Shown here: one piece after another, positions 17,034 through 25,845 of the stretch
Numbering within the stretch: the stretch's first letter is position 1
Layout: every line of letters starts with the position of its first letter
From: Gordonia tangerina
Lineage (GTDB): Bacteria > Actinomycetota > Actinomycetes > Mycobacteriales > Mycobacteriaceae
Assembly: GCF_021556435.1 (NCBI RefSeq)
Contig: NZ_JAKGCU010000016.1
Location: 55,216 to 119,215 of the forward strand
Direction of reading: 5' to 3'
Length of the DNA: 64,000 nt
Notes under the pieces: generated by a model
Database searches by the model: none
Seen by the model: only the letters and a program-made list of their open reading frames with translations
Told to the model about the DNA's origin: nothing
Program-made: the position numbers and the translations under genes

Positions 17034-17805
17034 CTGCACTCTCCAGAACACTCGACGTACCACCGACCTGAAAGGTGCTCGCTCACCCGTCGACGATGAC
17101 GAGCAGTCAGAATCCGAGAAGCAAGAATCCGGTCAGAGAACCCGGGCGCCATCGCCCTCGCACCGATCGGTGAGCAGTGCGGACCCCTCCCCTTGCCAAG
17201 CCCCGCCCCCCGACAGCTGCTGAGGCCAGGCTATAGCCGCAATCCCGCACGGCGCAAGGGACACCGAGCCCGCGTCGGGTTGATTCGACATCCCATCGGT
17301 GAAGCGATCCGCCTTCGGCATCCACGACCGGAGGTCGCACATTGTGCGTCTGACGTCGGATGATTCTGTGCGGTGCGATCTTTCACAGCCACTGCGGTCC
17401 ACGGAAGTTAACCGAACGGAAACACTGAGGCCATCGCGACCCTCCAGAGGTGGATATACGACTGAATAATGCTGCGTGACTGCACCTTTCGAACATTCAA
17501 GGTATTGCATCCGATTGTTAGTGTGACGAACGACACCGTGCCCGGCCAGTGTGCCCACTCCTCCGACGTGCCTACTATCGAGTCAGACCCGAGGCGGGAC
17601 CGTTCACGCCTCAGACTCCCAACCACCTCTCTGCGCGTCGTCGCGCAGCGGGCGCATACCACCGGCGTGCCCCCAACAGAGGCATCGCTGAAAGATCTGC
17701 ACGAACCAGGCGTTACGTTCCATCCGGATGCTGCCGACCAGGCTCCAACGGACGGGCGAACCGCCGAAACATGAAACGGCGTTGTGGGAATATGGATATA
17801 CACCA
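17034..17805. other. 772-bp divergent intergenic region, no credible gene
   Basis: Open frames here are short, overlap in all phases and have no ribosome binding sites, so I call none. The stretch 17450-17530 is richer in A+T than its surroundings and includes a short inverted repeat GTGT-N8-ACAC (17521-17536). A small hairpin CGCCG-N10-CGGCG (17762-17781) falls in the leader of the first PapA-like gene. The region is long for this genome and probably holds promoters and regulator sites for both the exporter operon and the three acyltransferase genes. No specific operator can be named. Confidence 0.5.
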
Positions 17806-19290
17806 ATGAAATTCACTGAGCTGTCCGCCTGTGAACTGGCCGGGGGAACAGTCACCGAATGGTCGGCGCACACCGAACTCACTCCCGACCACTGGGCCGT
17901 CGACCACCGACCTCTGACGTATGAGCACGAAGCGCTCGTGACTCGCGCGGCCGACGCCGAGACCCACGGCCGGCGCCAGACGGATTGGCTCGGTGCCGCT
18001 TTCGAAGTCGAGGGCGAACTGGACCAGAACGCGATGGAGCGCACACTGCTCATCTGGACCGTGCGCCACGAAGCCTTTCGGACGACGGTGACGATGGACA
18101 TCGACATCCATGGTGACCCACGCCCGACACGGCGCACCGCCACGCCCGAGATGGTATCGGTGCAGCGCCGCTTCCACGGTCGTGTCGCCGACCACGACAT
18201 CGACGCGCACCTCGGCGACGTCTTCGACTCCCGGGTCACCTCGCTGGTGTGGCCACACTGCACGGTGATGACCGTCAACGACGCGAGTACCGGAACCGGC
18301 CGACCCACTTGCTTTCGTGTGGTGTTCGCCGCCGATCACAGTGTGATGGATGCCTATTCGATGCTCCTGTCCATCAACGAGCTGCAGCGGATCTACGAAT
18401 CGGAGGCGGCGAACCACCGAGTCGAGGCGCCTGCGGTCGGCAGCCATGTCGACTACAGTTCGGCCAATCGCTGCGTGGGAGAGCAGATCGACACCGCCCA
18501 CCCCGCGCTGGCCCAGTGGCACGGGTTCTTCGCCGAGTCGGACGGACGCTTCCCACGCTTGGGTATGCCCCTCACCGAGACCCTGTCCGCAGTGGCCGAC
18601 TCCGCTCGACCGATCGGTCGTCGACAGCGCGGCTCCGCGGAAGTCGTCGCGACCGCCGACGAGGCGGCTGCCGTCGAGGCCGCCTGCCGGGCTGCCGGTC
18701 ACAGCATCCAGACCGGCATCGTGGCCGGGCTCGCGCTGGCACATCAGGAACTCACCGGCGATCGGCGCCTCCGGGCCGTGATGCCGATGCACACCCGGCA
18801 CGAACCTCAGTTCGTGGAGTCGGTGGGCTGGTATGTCGGCCTCGGACCGCTGGATGTGGATCTGTCCTCGGCCGAGACGCTCAGTGACGCACTCTCGGTT
18901 GCGGCTGCCGCCACCCGTTCGGCCAAGACATTGGCGCGGCTACCGTTTCCCCGGTTCGCGCAGCTGTTGGACATCACGCAGGAGCCACAGTTCGTGGTGT
19001 CTTATCTCGATCTCCGCATGGTTCCCGGGGCCGCCCACTGGCCCGATTGGCGCGCGCAGACCATACGCAGTGCCACTCACTCCGATTCCGAGGTCTACGT
19101 GTGGATCGCACGCACTCCCACCGGTATCACCGTCTCCACCCGCCATCCCGACTCCGATGCGGCTGCGGCCAGCATCCGGCGGCTGATCGACACGACGTTC
19201 ACCATCATCGCCTCGGTGGTGGACGGCGATGCCGGTCGCGGTTTGGCCCCCGACCCCCTACCCGGTCGCGACGAGCGCCGACCGGCCTGA
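17806..19290 (+). CDS. PapA-like acyltransferase (HxxxDA variant)
   Basis: This 494-residue protein is related to the polyketide-associated PapA acyltransferases of mycobacteria. The core motif is HSVMDAYS (H178, D182), with alanine replacing the usual glycine of HxxxDG. A later MPMHTRHEP and VGWYVGLGPLDVD are also PapA-like. The start at 17806 is chosen because the N-terminal pattern (FTEL...GGTVTEW) lines up with the next two paralogues; the ribosome binding site is weak (GGA, 9 nt away). It heads a three-gene run of paralogues, 15 bp before the second. It probably esterifies sugar hydroxyls of the cluster's product. Confidence 0.82.
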   Translation: MKFTELSACELAGGTVTEWSAHTELTPDHWAVDHRPLTYEHEALVTRAADAETHGRRQTDWLGAAFEVEGELDQNAMERTLLIWTVRHEAFRTTVTMDIDIHGDPRPTRRTATPEMVSVQRRFHGRVADHDIDAHLGDVFDSRVTSLVWPHCTVMTVNDASTGTGRPTCFRVVFAADHSVMDAYSMLLSINELQRIYESEAANHRVEAPAVGSHVDYSSANRCVGEQIDTAHPALAQWHGFFAESDGRFPRLGMPLTETLSAVADSARPIGRRQRGSAEVVATADEAAAVEAACRAAGHSIQTGIVAGLALAHQELTGDRRLRAVMPMHTRHEPQFVESVGWYVGLGPLDVDLSSAETLSDALSVAAAATRSAKTLARLPFPRFAQLLDITQEPQFVVSYLDLRMVPGAAHWPDWRAQTIRSATHSDSEVYVWIARTPTGITVSTRHPDSDAAAASIRRLIDTTFTIIASVVDGDAGRGLAPDPLPGRDERRPA

Positions 19291-19305
19291 ACACGAAGGG
19301 TACAC

Positions 19306-20817
19306 ATGGAGATCACGGCAATGGGTTGGTGGCATCCGCCATCCGGTACCGCTCTGCGCTGGCGACCGACGCGGCACTGTGCGCAGGCGGCCGAGGCCAC
19401 ACCCGCGGGACCCGGTGCGACCACCTTTTTGGCCGAGAACCACGTACGGAGCGCTCATCTCGCGCGCTCTCGCGGCGACGCCCATCGTGCGTACCTCGGT
19501 TCGGGAACCGAGGTGGACGGGGAGCTCGATGCGGCCGCGATGACCCGCGCGCTGCACACCTTCGTTTCCCGCCACCCGATACTGCGTACCTGGTTCGACA
19601 CCGACGGCAGCACTGTGCGCACCCATGTGGTGGCTCCCGAGGACATCGCGTTCGTCGTCGAAGACCTGGGCCACATCGAGTCCGGCGAGCAGTTCTCCGA
19701 TCACCTCCGCCAACGTTTCGAATCCGAGGCCGTCAGCGACAGCTTTCCCGGTTTCGCATTCGGGGTGATCAGCCGGCCGGGCGGATTCGCGATCTTCCTG
19801 GGGTGCGACCACGCATTGAGCGACGGCGCCTCGCAGGCACTGGCACTCTCCGAGATCATCGAACTGTACGCGGCATCTGTGGGAGTCGATGCCGAGCCCT
19901 GCCCGGCCGCCCCGGCGGTCGACGGACACGGCGATTACGCTGTGATCGAGCATGAGCTCGCTGCTCAGTGCGCGGCAGGTACCGACGAGACCACCGAGTG
20001 GAGGGAGACGTTCATCCGCAACGGTTTGCGCATGCCGGGTTTCCCGCTGGACCTCGGCCTGGCCCCGGGTGAGACCGCGCCGGTCCGGCCGTTGGAGATG
20101 ACCATGCTCGACCGCGACGGGATCGCCGCTTTCGACTCGGCGTGCAGGTCGGCCGGCGGCAGCGTGGTGTCCGGCATCTACACCGCGCTGGCGATCACCG
20201 GCCGCGAGTTGGCCGGCCTCACCACCTACTACGGGATGACCGTGCTCAACACCCGGGCGATGCTGCCGCGCTTCGCGACATCACAGGGATGGTTCTGTTC
20301 CTTCGCACCGGTCGAGATCGACACCACCGGCGCGACCCGGTTCTCCGACCTCATGGCTGCCTCGCGCGCCGCACAGCAGCGGGCCAAACGCCTTGCGATG
20401 GTGCCGGTCCAATCCGTGCTCGCGGAGATGATATCGGCCGGAGCATCCATGGATGCGGTGGTTTCGGCGCCGAACCTGCTGTCGTACATAGATTTCCGGA
20501 AGTTCCCGGCGGACGGCACGCCCGCCTACGATCGGGGCGTCATCTTCACCGGTGAGGGTCGGACCGCGAACGCCTCGACGTGGATCAACCGGGATCACGA
20601 TCGGCTGTACCTGGGCAGCCAGACCCCGGACACCCGGTTTGCCCAAGCACAGGTCAATCGCTACTACGCGCACCTGTGCGCCGTCGTCGCGGCCGTGGCC
20701 GCAGACGGAGACCATGTGATCACCTCGCCGCCGGCCCCTGCCCGCATCCCCATCCACGACCATGATCTCCCGACAGCAGTATCCCAGGAGCGCGCACTTG
20801 CACGTCACCACCATTGA
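19306..20817 (+). CDS. PapA-like acyltransferase (HxxxDG)
   Basis: This 503-residue protein is the second PapA-like paralogue. It has the canonical HALSDGAS (H169, D173, G174), an N-terminal half with TEVDGELDAAAMTRAL and a C-terminal half with YYGMTVLNTRAMLPRF. The start at 19306 has GAAGGG 5 nt upstream. Its 3' end overlaps the third paralogue by 20 bp if that gene starts at its well-spaced TTG. It differs from its two neighbours in keeping the glycine after the catalytic aspartate, so the three enzymes may differ in acceptor or acyl donor. Confidence 0.82.
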   Translation: MEITAMGWWHPPSGTALRWRPTRHCAQAAEATPAGPGATTFLAENHVRSAHLARSRGDAHRAYLGSGTEVDGELDAAAMTRALHTFVSRHPILRTWFDTDGSTVRTHVVAPEDIAFVVEDLGHIESGEQFSDHLRQRFESEAVSDSFPGFAFGVISRPGGFAIFLGCDHALSDGASQALALSEIIELYAASVGVDAEPCPAAPAVDGHGDYAVIEHELAAQCAAGTDETTEWRETFIRNGLRMPGFPLDLGLAPGETAPVRPLEMTMLDRDGIAAFDSACRSAGGSVVSGIYTALAITGRELAGLTTYYGMTVLNTRAMLPRFATSQGWFCSFAPVEIDTTGATRFSDLMAASRAAQQRAKRLAMVPVQSVLAEMISAGASMDAVVSAPNLLSYIDFRKFPADGTPAYDRGVIFTGEGRTANASTWINRDHDRLYLGSQTPDTRFAQAQVNRYYAHLCAVVAAVAADGDHVITSPPAPARIPIHDHDLPTAVSQERALARHHH

Positions 20818-22228
20818 CCGCTTCCAGCCGGACCCGGGCGAGCTGCTGATCTGGTCGGTGGACTCGTCCGAGGCGAAGCCCGAACGTTCCCGGATACCCC
20901 CGTCGTTCAACCAGAGCGTCCACCTCGCCGGGGCCGAGGACCACAGCACGTGGCTGGCCGCCTCCTTCCGGGTCGACGGCGCAATCGATCGACGCGCCCT
21001 CGGCCTCGCCTACCACGCACTGATCGCCCGTCACGGGACACTGCACAGCGCGTTCACGAAGTGCGGCGACGGCATCGTGCGCGAAGAGTTCGATCCGCAT
21101 GCGCTCAGACTCAAGGTCGCCCCGGGCGTCCGGGCCGCCTCCGACACCGCGATGCAGCAGATCCTCTGGGCAGCACTGGACGCCGCCTGCCACCCGTTTG
21201 GCTTTCCCGCCTACCTGCTGGGCGCCATCGACCGGCCCGAGAGTTCGACGATTCTCTGCGGGTTCGACCACTCACACGTGGACGCCTACTCGATGTCGAT
21301 CATCGTCAACGACCTGCACCACCTCTATCACCGATTTCGACACACTCGCAACCACGTTGCTGCCGAAGATCTCCCGATGATCGGGAGCTACGTCGACTAC
21401 TGTGCCGCCGAGGCCGAGATGACCGAGATCAGTGCCTCGGATCCGAGACTACTGGCGTGGCTGCGATTCTTTGACGAGCACGACGGTCATCCCCCGACGT
21501 TCCCGCTCGACCTCGGTGTCGGTGAAGGTGAGACCGCGCCCCAGGGGGTGGATGTGCGCCGGTTGCTCGACCCGACGCAGACCGAGGAGTTGACGGACTT
21601 CTGCCGCCGCAACGGCTCGAGTCTCTACGGGGGCGTGCTGTCTGCGATGGCGCAGGCTGTCCATCGTCTCGGCGGGGGCCCGCAGTTGGCGCTGTTGTTC
21701 CCGATGCACACGCGCCGCGGTGAGCCCTGGCGCAATGCCGTCGGCTGGTTCACCACCAACGCACCGATCCGCGTGGTCGGCACCGGAGATCTCGGTACGG
21801 GCGCCCAGCGCACCGGTCCCGAGTTGCGTCGCGCGGTACGACTCGGCGGCGTCCCCATTGCGCAGGTGATCGCGGCACTCGGCGGGTTCACACCGGTCCG
21901 CAACGACATCTTCATGGTCTCCTACGTCGATTACCGCGGTCTGCCGGGAGCCGACCTACACGACGAGATCGACGCGCACCACATCTCCAATGTCACCACC
22001 GCCGACGATGCACAGTTCTGGATATCCCGGACCAACCACGGGCTGGCCATCCGGAGCCGGTTCCCCGACACCGCGGCGGGCCGCGCCTCGGTGGGCGGGT
22101 TCCTCGACCAGGTGGACAGCATCCTGTCGTCCGCGACGCGCGCCGCTGGGCAGGTCGCGTTGGTCACGCCCCTCAACGGCGGCGGCGCCGCCCGGCCGGC
22201 GCCGTCGGAAGGCGCCACCCGAAGATGA
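20798..22228 (+). CDS. PapA-like acyltransferase (HxxxDA variant), TTG start
   Basis: This product of about 476 residues is the third paralogue, with HSHVDAYS (H158, D162) and a later LFPMHTRRGEP and VGWFTTNAPI. I place the start at TTG 20798 because AGGAG (20786-20790) precedes it by 7 nt and the N-terminus then matches the other two (HVTTIDRF...GELLIW). An in-frame ATG at 20762 would add 12 residues but has no ribosome binding site. Its 3' end overlaps the convergent TRIC gene by 56 bp. Last gene of the acyltransferase run. Confidence 0.8.
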   Translation: MHVTTIDRFQPDPGELLIWSVDSSEAKPERSRIPPSFNQSVHLAGAEDHSTWLAASFRVDGAIDRRALGLAYHALIARHGTLHSAFTKCGDGIVREEFDPHALRLKVAPGVRAASDTAMQQILWAALDAACHPFGFPAYLLGAIDRPESSTILCGFDHSHVDAYSMSIIVNDLHHLYHRFRHTRNHVAAEDLPMIGSYVDYCAAEAEMTEISASDPRLLAWLRFFDEHDGHPPTFPLDLGVGEGETAPQGVDVRRLLDPTQTEELTDFCRRNGSSLYGGVLSAMAQAVHRLGGGPQLALLFPMHTRRGEPWRNAVGWFTTNAPIRVVGTGDLGTGAQRTGPELRRAVRLGGVPIAQVIAALGGFTPVRNDIFMVSYVDYRGLPGADLHDEIDAHHISNVTTADDAQFWISRTNHGLAIRSRFPDTAAGRASVGGFLDQVDSILSSATRAAGQVALVTPLNGGGAARPAPSEGATRR

Positions 22229-22799
22229 GGCCCGCAATGCGCAAGCCGGTCGCCACGATCGTGCCGGCGACAAGCCAGATCCACATCGGCACCGATGTGT
22301 ACCCACCACCGACAGCGACGACCGCCGCACCCAGTAGGGCGGGGACTGCATAGAGGTCGGCGGGTTGCAGCAGCAATGGGATCTCGTTGGCGAGCACGTC
22401 GCGCAGGATTCCACCCCCGACAGCGGTCAGCAGGCCGACCAGCGTGGCGGCGAAGGCACTGACCTGTTGATCGACTGCGATCGCCGCGCCGCTGGTCGCG
22501 AAGACGCCCATGCCGACGGCATCGAAGAGCAGGACGCTTCTGCGCAGCTGCGCGAACGCCGGATGAAAGAAGAAGACGAGGACGCTGGTGGCCGCAGCGA
22601 TCACGATCGGCGGCCAGTTCTGCAGGGACGACGGTGGGGTGATCCCCAATACGACGTCGCGCAGGATCCCGCCGCCTACGCCGGTGAGGGCGCCGACGGT
22701 GACGATCCCCCAGAGGTCGAAGTCCTTGCGAACCCCCAAAAGCGCCCCGGATGCGGCGAACACCGCGATGCCGACGTCGTTCAGAATCTCTTGCAGCAT
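22173..22799 (-). CDS. TRIC-family (UPF0126) cation channel protein
   Basis: This 208-residue membrane protein has about seven hydrophobic helices and the two internal repeats that define the family, each with GGGILRD (42-48 and 128-134). Bacterial TRIC homologues form trimeric monovalent-cation channels, although several are annotated only as UPF0126. ATG 22799 is preferred, with GGTGAG just upstream. It overlaps the last PapA-like gene tail to tail by 56 bp. It lies downstream of rpmF behind a strong palindrome, so it is probably a separate transcript. Confidence 0.88.
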   Translation of the reverse strand: MLQEILNDVGIAVFAASGALLGVRKDFDLWGIVTVGALTGVGGGILRDVVLGITPPSSLQNWPPIVIAAATSVLVFFFHPAFAQLRRSVLLFDAVGMGVFATSGAAIAVDQQVSAFAATLVGLLTAVGGGILRDVLANEIPLLLQPADLYAVPALLGAAVVAVGGGYTSVPMWIWLVAGTIVATGLRIAGLIFGWRLPTAPAGRRRRR

Positions 22800-22848
22800 C
22801 GGCTCACCGTGATGATCGTTGTCGGCTCGGTGGGTTACCCGGGCACGA

Positions 22849-22882
22849 CGACGACCGCCTCGGAATTCCGAGGCGGTCGTCG
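22849..22882. terminator. Perfect 34-bp palindrome between rpmF and the TRIC gene
   Basis: The arm CGACGACCGCCTCGGAA (22849-22865) is followed with no loop by its exact reverse complement (22866-22882). In RNA it would form a very stable hairpin with a small loop inside the AATT centre. It lies 52 bp after the rpmF stop and 50 bp before the TRIC start, both minus-strand, so an I-shaped terminator for rpmF is likely. A protein-binding site is the alternative. Confidence 0.65.
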
Positions 22883-22904
22883 ATGCAGGTCTATAACGTG
22901 CCGC

Positions 22905-22921
22905 GACTCCCACCGGGAGTC
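22905..22921 (-). terminator. Short hairpin just after rpmF
   Basis: GACTCCC (22905-22911) pairs with GGGAGTC (22915-22921) over a 3-nt loop, 12 bp past the rpmF stop. It may act with the 34-bp palindrome further downstream as a double terminator or protect the rpmF 3' end. Confidence 0.4.
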
Positions 22922-22933
22922 AGCAGACAATGC

Positions 22934-23107
22934 TCAGCGACGATCCAGGTCGATGACGCCGGCCTTGGCAGCCTTCACCAGCCGACGGGGAATGCGCTGC
23001 GCAACGCCGTTCACCTTCACCTCTTGCAAAGCGGGGTTGTCCGCCTTCCACTGCGAACGACGGCTGCGGGTGTTCGCCCGCGACATCCGGCGCTTGGGTA
23101 CAGCCAT
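22934..23107 (-). CDS. rpmF: 50S ribosomal protein L32
   Basis: This 57-residue basic protein starts [20 protein letters not shown] and ends [10 protein letters not shown], an unmistakable L32 with the same length as the mycobacterial protein. It has no cysteines, so it is the zinc-free form. It sits in the large ribosomal subunit near the peptidyl transferase centre. AGGAGAAGG lies about 8 nt before the ATG. Actinobacteria may keep a zinc-binding paralogue elsewhere under Zur control; nothing of that kind is visible here. Two hairpins follow. Confidence 0.95.
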   Translation of the reverse strand: MAVPKRRMSRANTRSRRSQWKADNPALQEVKVNGVAQRIPRRLVKAAKAGVIDLDRR

Positions 23108-23280
23108 TGTTGAGCCCTTCTCCTACGTATGAGTCCGCTGGGGTCCGCCGACATCGGTCGGACCCGCCGATCGGTGTACCCGGTCTGTCACAGCCTTGGC
23201 CGGTCAGACGCGGAACACAACCCGATCAGACTACCGGTCGCACGCCGTATCCTCCAAAACGCCTCCTCATCAGTGTGATC

Positions 23281-24006
23281 TCATACCGAGGCGACCGCGC
23301 CGATGATCAGTGCGATCAGCACCACGAGCAGGGCCGCCACGACCAGCGCGATCGAGATCCACCCCAGGATGACACCGGCCTTCGCCATGCCCTCGCCTTC
23401 CTGGGTCCCCGCCGAACCGGCGATTTCGTCGCGGGCCGAATTGCCGAGGATCACCGCGACCACACCGAGTACCCCCGGACATGCCAGGAACGAACCGATC
23501 CCACAGATCAGCGCCGCGATCGCCTTGGCGTTGGTCTGCCGGACCGGTGCGAAACCGCCCGGTGCATACGGCGCCCCGTACGGCGCTGACCCGTAAGGCG
23601 CCGCACCGTATGGCGCAGCCCCGTAGTTCTGGGCCCCGTACTGGCCCCCGTACCCCGGTGACCCGTACGGCTGGTCTGGGTACGAGGTGCCGCCGGATTG
23701 GGGAGCGCCGTACTGCTGAGCCCCATACTGCTGGCCGCCGTACTGGTGAGCCCCTGACTGCGGCGTCCCGTACGCCTGACCCTCGTACTGCTGACCCCCG
23801 TACTGCTGACCCCCGTACTGGGGCGTTCCGTATTGGGGCGTTCCGTACTGCTGGCCCGCGTCCTGTTGGGCCGCGTCCTGTTGACCGCCGAACTGCTGGG
23901 AACCGGACGGCTGGCTCCGGGTGTCTTCCGGGTGCGGTCGCCAGTCGTGTTCGGCAGCGTCGGTTTCACCCTCGCGATCGGGTATTCCGTCAGTCGGGTT
24001 GCTCAT
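23281..24006 (-). CDS. DUF4190 membrane protein with long Gln/Gly/Tyr-rich N-terminus
   Basis: This 241-residue protein has a cytoplasmic or disordered N-terminal 150 residues built of QQYG, PQYG and PYG repeats. Two hydrophobic helices in the C-terminal 85 residues follow (IAALICGIGSFLACPGVLGVVAVILG and ILGWISIALVVAALLVV). This layout is the DUF4190 family common in actinobacteria, with no assigned function. The repeats are reflected in DNA as runs of cgtactg units, which is coding periodicity and not a CRISPR. A second, unrelated YGQ-rich membrane protein is at 35801-36883. Confidence 0.8.
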   Translation of the reverse strand: MSNPTDGIPDREGETDAAEHDWRPHPEDTRSQPSGSQQFGGQQDAAQQDAGQQYGTPQYGTPQYGGQQYGGQQYEGQAYGTPQSGAHQYGGQQYGAQQYGAPQSGGTSYPDQPYGSPGYGGQYGAQNYGAAPYGAAPYGSAPYGAPYAPGGFAPVRQTNAKAIAALICGIGSFLACPGVLGVVAVILGNSARDEIAGSAGTQEGEGMAKAGVILGWISIALVVAALLVVLIALIIGAVASV

Positions 24007-24159
24007 CGGCTGTCCTTCCCCGGGTTTCGCCCGGCGTCGGGGATCGTCGGCGGTCTCGGCCCACGCATACGGGCCGAGGTGGTCGTTCCAATGTAGGGCA
24101 GGCCCGGGTCAATCCGCGGCCGCCCACGTCGGCGACATGGTGCCCAATACACTCGACCG

Positions 24160-25107
24160 GTGTCTGGCGTGGTCTCGGGTTTCACCGTCATCTTCATCGT
24201 GGTGGGTGTCGGTTACCTGCTCGGCCGCACCAGGGTGCTCGGCGACGGCGCCCACGAGGTCCTGTCACGACTGGTGTTCTTCGTCTGCACACCGGCGCTG
24301 CTGTTTCATTCGCTGGTCACCTCCGACCTGTCGGCGATCTTCTCCACGACGCTGGTCATCGCCGGCGGCAGCGCGGCCGCGATCGGCGTGATCTACGTAC
24401 TCATCGCTCGTCTGTGGTTCCACCGCGACATACCCGAACTGGCGATCGGAGGGCTCGCGGCGTCCTACGTCAACAGCGTCAACCTGGGCCTTCCCATCGC
24501 CATCTTCGTGCTCGACGACGCGTCGTTCATCGCCCCTCTCCTGCTGTTCCAGATCTTGATCTACTCACCGATCGCGTTGATCACTCTCGACCTGACGGTC
24601 ACCGACCCCGCGCTCGGCCATGAGTCCCGGTCGACCACGATGCGTGACGCCGTCGTCGCCCCGCTCACCAATCCGATCGTGCTCGGTGGCGTCGCTGGGC
24701 TCGTCGTGTCGGCATGGGGTGCGCAACCACCTGCTGCGGTACTGGAACCGATGAAGATGTTGGGAAATGCCTCCGTGCCATGTGCCCTGCTGGCCTTCGG
24801 CCTGTCGCTCACCGGTGTGGCGGTGTTCAAGAAGGGCGAGAGCCCCCGCCGTGACATCGCGCTGGCCAGCGTGTTGAAGATCGTGGCGATGCCGGTGGTG
24901 GTCTACGCCATCGCGCGCTGGGGTTACGGTGAGACGGGACATGAGCTCTTCGCGCAAGTGGTGATCGCAGCATTGCCCACCGCTCAGAACGTGCTGGTGT
25001 ACGCGACCCGATATCGACGGGCGCAGATCTTGGCTCGCGACACCGCGTTGATCACCACGCTGGGGTCGATCCCGGCGATCGCCGTGATCGCAGCGCTACT
25101 GGCCTGA
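24160..25107 (+). CDS. AEC-family (auxin efflux carrier-like) transporter
   Basis: This 315-residue polytopic membrane protein has around ten helices split by a central polar loop, as in AEC permeases that move malate-like organic acids or related anions. Family features include VNSVNLGLPIAIFVLDD (the helix-breaking NxGLP motif) and the late VVIAALPTAQNVLVYATRY. The start is GTG 24160 with a poor ribosome binding site. It stops 3 bp from the convergent DUF1707 gene. Substrate unknown. Confidence 0.85.
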   Translation: MSGVVSGFTVIFIVVGVGYLLGRTRVLGDGAHEVLSRLVFFVCTPALLFHSLVTSDLSAIFSTTLVIAGGSAAAIGVIYVLIARLWFHRDIPELAIGGLAASYVNSVNLGLPIAIFVLDDASFIAPLLLFQILIYSPIALITLDLTVTDPALGHESRSTTMRDAVVAPLTNPIVLGGVAGLVVSAWGAQPPAAVLEPMKMLGNASVPCALLAFGLSLTGVAVFKKGESPRRDIALASVLKIVAMPVVVYAIARWGYGETGHELFAQVVIAALPTAQNVLVYATRYRRAQILARDTALITTLGSIPAIAVIAALLA

Positions 25108-25110
25108 CTG

Positions 25111-25746
25111 TCATCGCCGCAGCTCGCGGTCCTTGCGCTTGACCTCGACCGCTCCCATCAACGCCAGGCCGACGACGCGAACGGTCGGCGCACCGGGCGT
25201 ACCGGGGCCGGCCGCCCGTCCGCCAAAGCCTCCCATGACCGCCCAACCGTCGACGTCGACCCCCACATCAGGGGGCACTGTGATGTCGATGCCACCCATC
25301 AACGCAGTGCAGCGAATCGTCAACATTGGCGCGGTGAACTCGACCTCGCGCAGGTCGATGTCGATGCCACCCATCACCGCGGTCGCCGTGAGGCCGTCGC
25401 CGACGGTGGCATGGCCGCGTAATTCGGTGCCCGACATCAGCGCGAATTTGTGTTGTACCGGTCTACGGTCGGCAGACGAGTGGATGTGGGTGACGGTCGT
25501 CGCCCCGACGAAGGGCATCGGTACGCCGAGTTGCCCCACCGGCAGATCATCGGTGAGCGCGTCGAGGTCCCCGAATGTCTTGGCCGCCACGGCTTTTCCG
25601 GCACGTTCCTCGTACTCGCCCAGAGTCAGACTGCCCCGCTCCATCGCCGCGGACAGAATCCGATGCACCAATTCACGATCGGCATCCGCCGCACGCAGCC
25701 GAGCCCGAGCATCATCTGGCGTCGGAGGATCATCAGGAGCGTTCAC
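25111..25746 (-). CDS. DUF1707 protein with C-terminal beta-helix-like domain
   Basis: This 211-residue protein has an N-terminal DUF1707 (SHOCT-like) segment (LRAADADRELVHRILSAAM followed by GSLTLGEYEER). The C-terminal half repeats the pattern A(L/V)MGGIDI...F or V, like cell-wall-active-antibiotic-response (LiaF) domains. These proteins are linked to envelope stress in Firmicutes; the role here is unknown. I use GTG 25746, with AGG 9 nt upstream, over a 31-codon longer form whose N-terminus does not fit the family. Confidence 0.75.
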   Translation of the reverse strand: MNAPDDPPTPDDARARLRAADADRELVHRILSAAMERGSLTLGEYEERAGKAVAAKTFGDLDALTDDLPVGQLGVPMPFVGATTVTHIHSSADRRPVQHKFALMSGTELRGHATVGDGLTATAVMGGIDIDLREVEFTAPMLTIRCTALMGGIDITVPPDVGVDVDGWAVMGGFGGRAAGPGTPGAPTVRVVGLALMGAVEVKRKDRELRR

Positions 25747-25845
25747 ACCGGTGAGCCTACCGACGATCGCCTCCGGCAACCACCCTGATCTTCGCTGTGC
25801 GTCAACGCTTCCGAGGCAGGGAAAACCCTGAGACCCCACCCTGAC

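Noticed and set aside
17408..17806. Small genes in the 17034-17805 gap
   Set aside because: Short overlapping frames in several phases without ribosome binding sites or recognisable proteins.
23560..23960. CRISPR-like short repeats
   Set aside because: The periodic cgtactg units encode QQYG/PQYG repeats of the DUF4190 protein in frame; unit lengths vary and there are no spacers.
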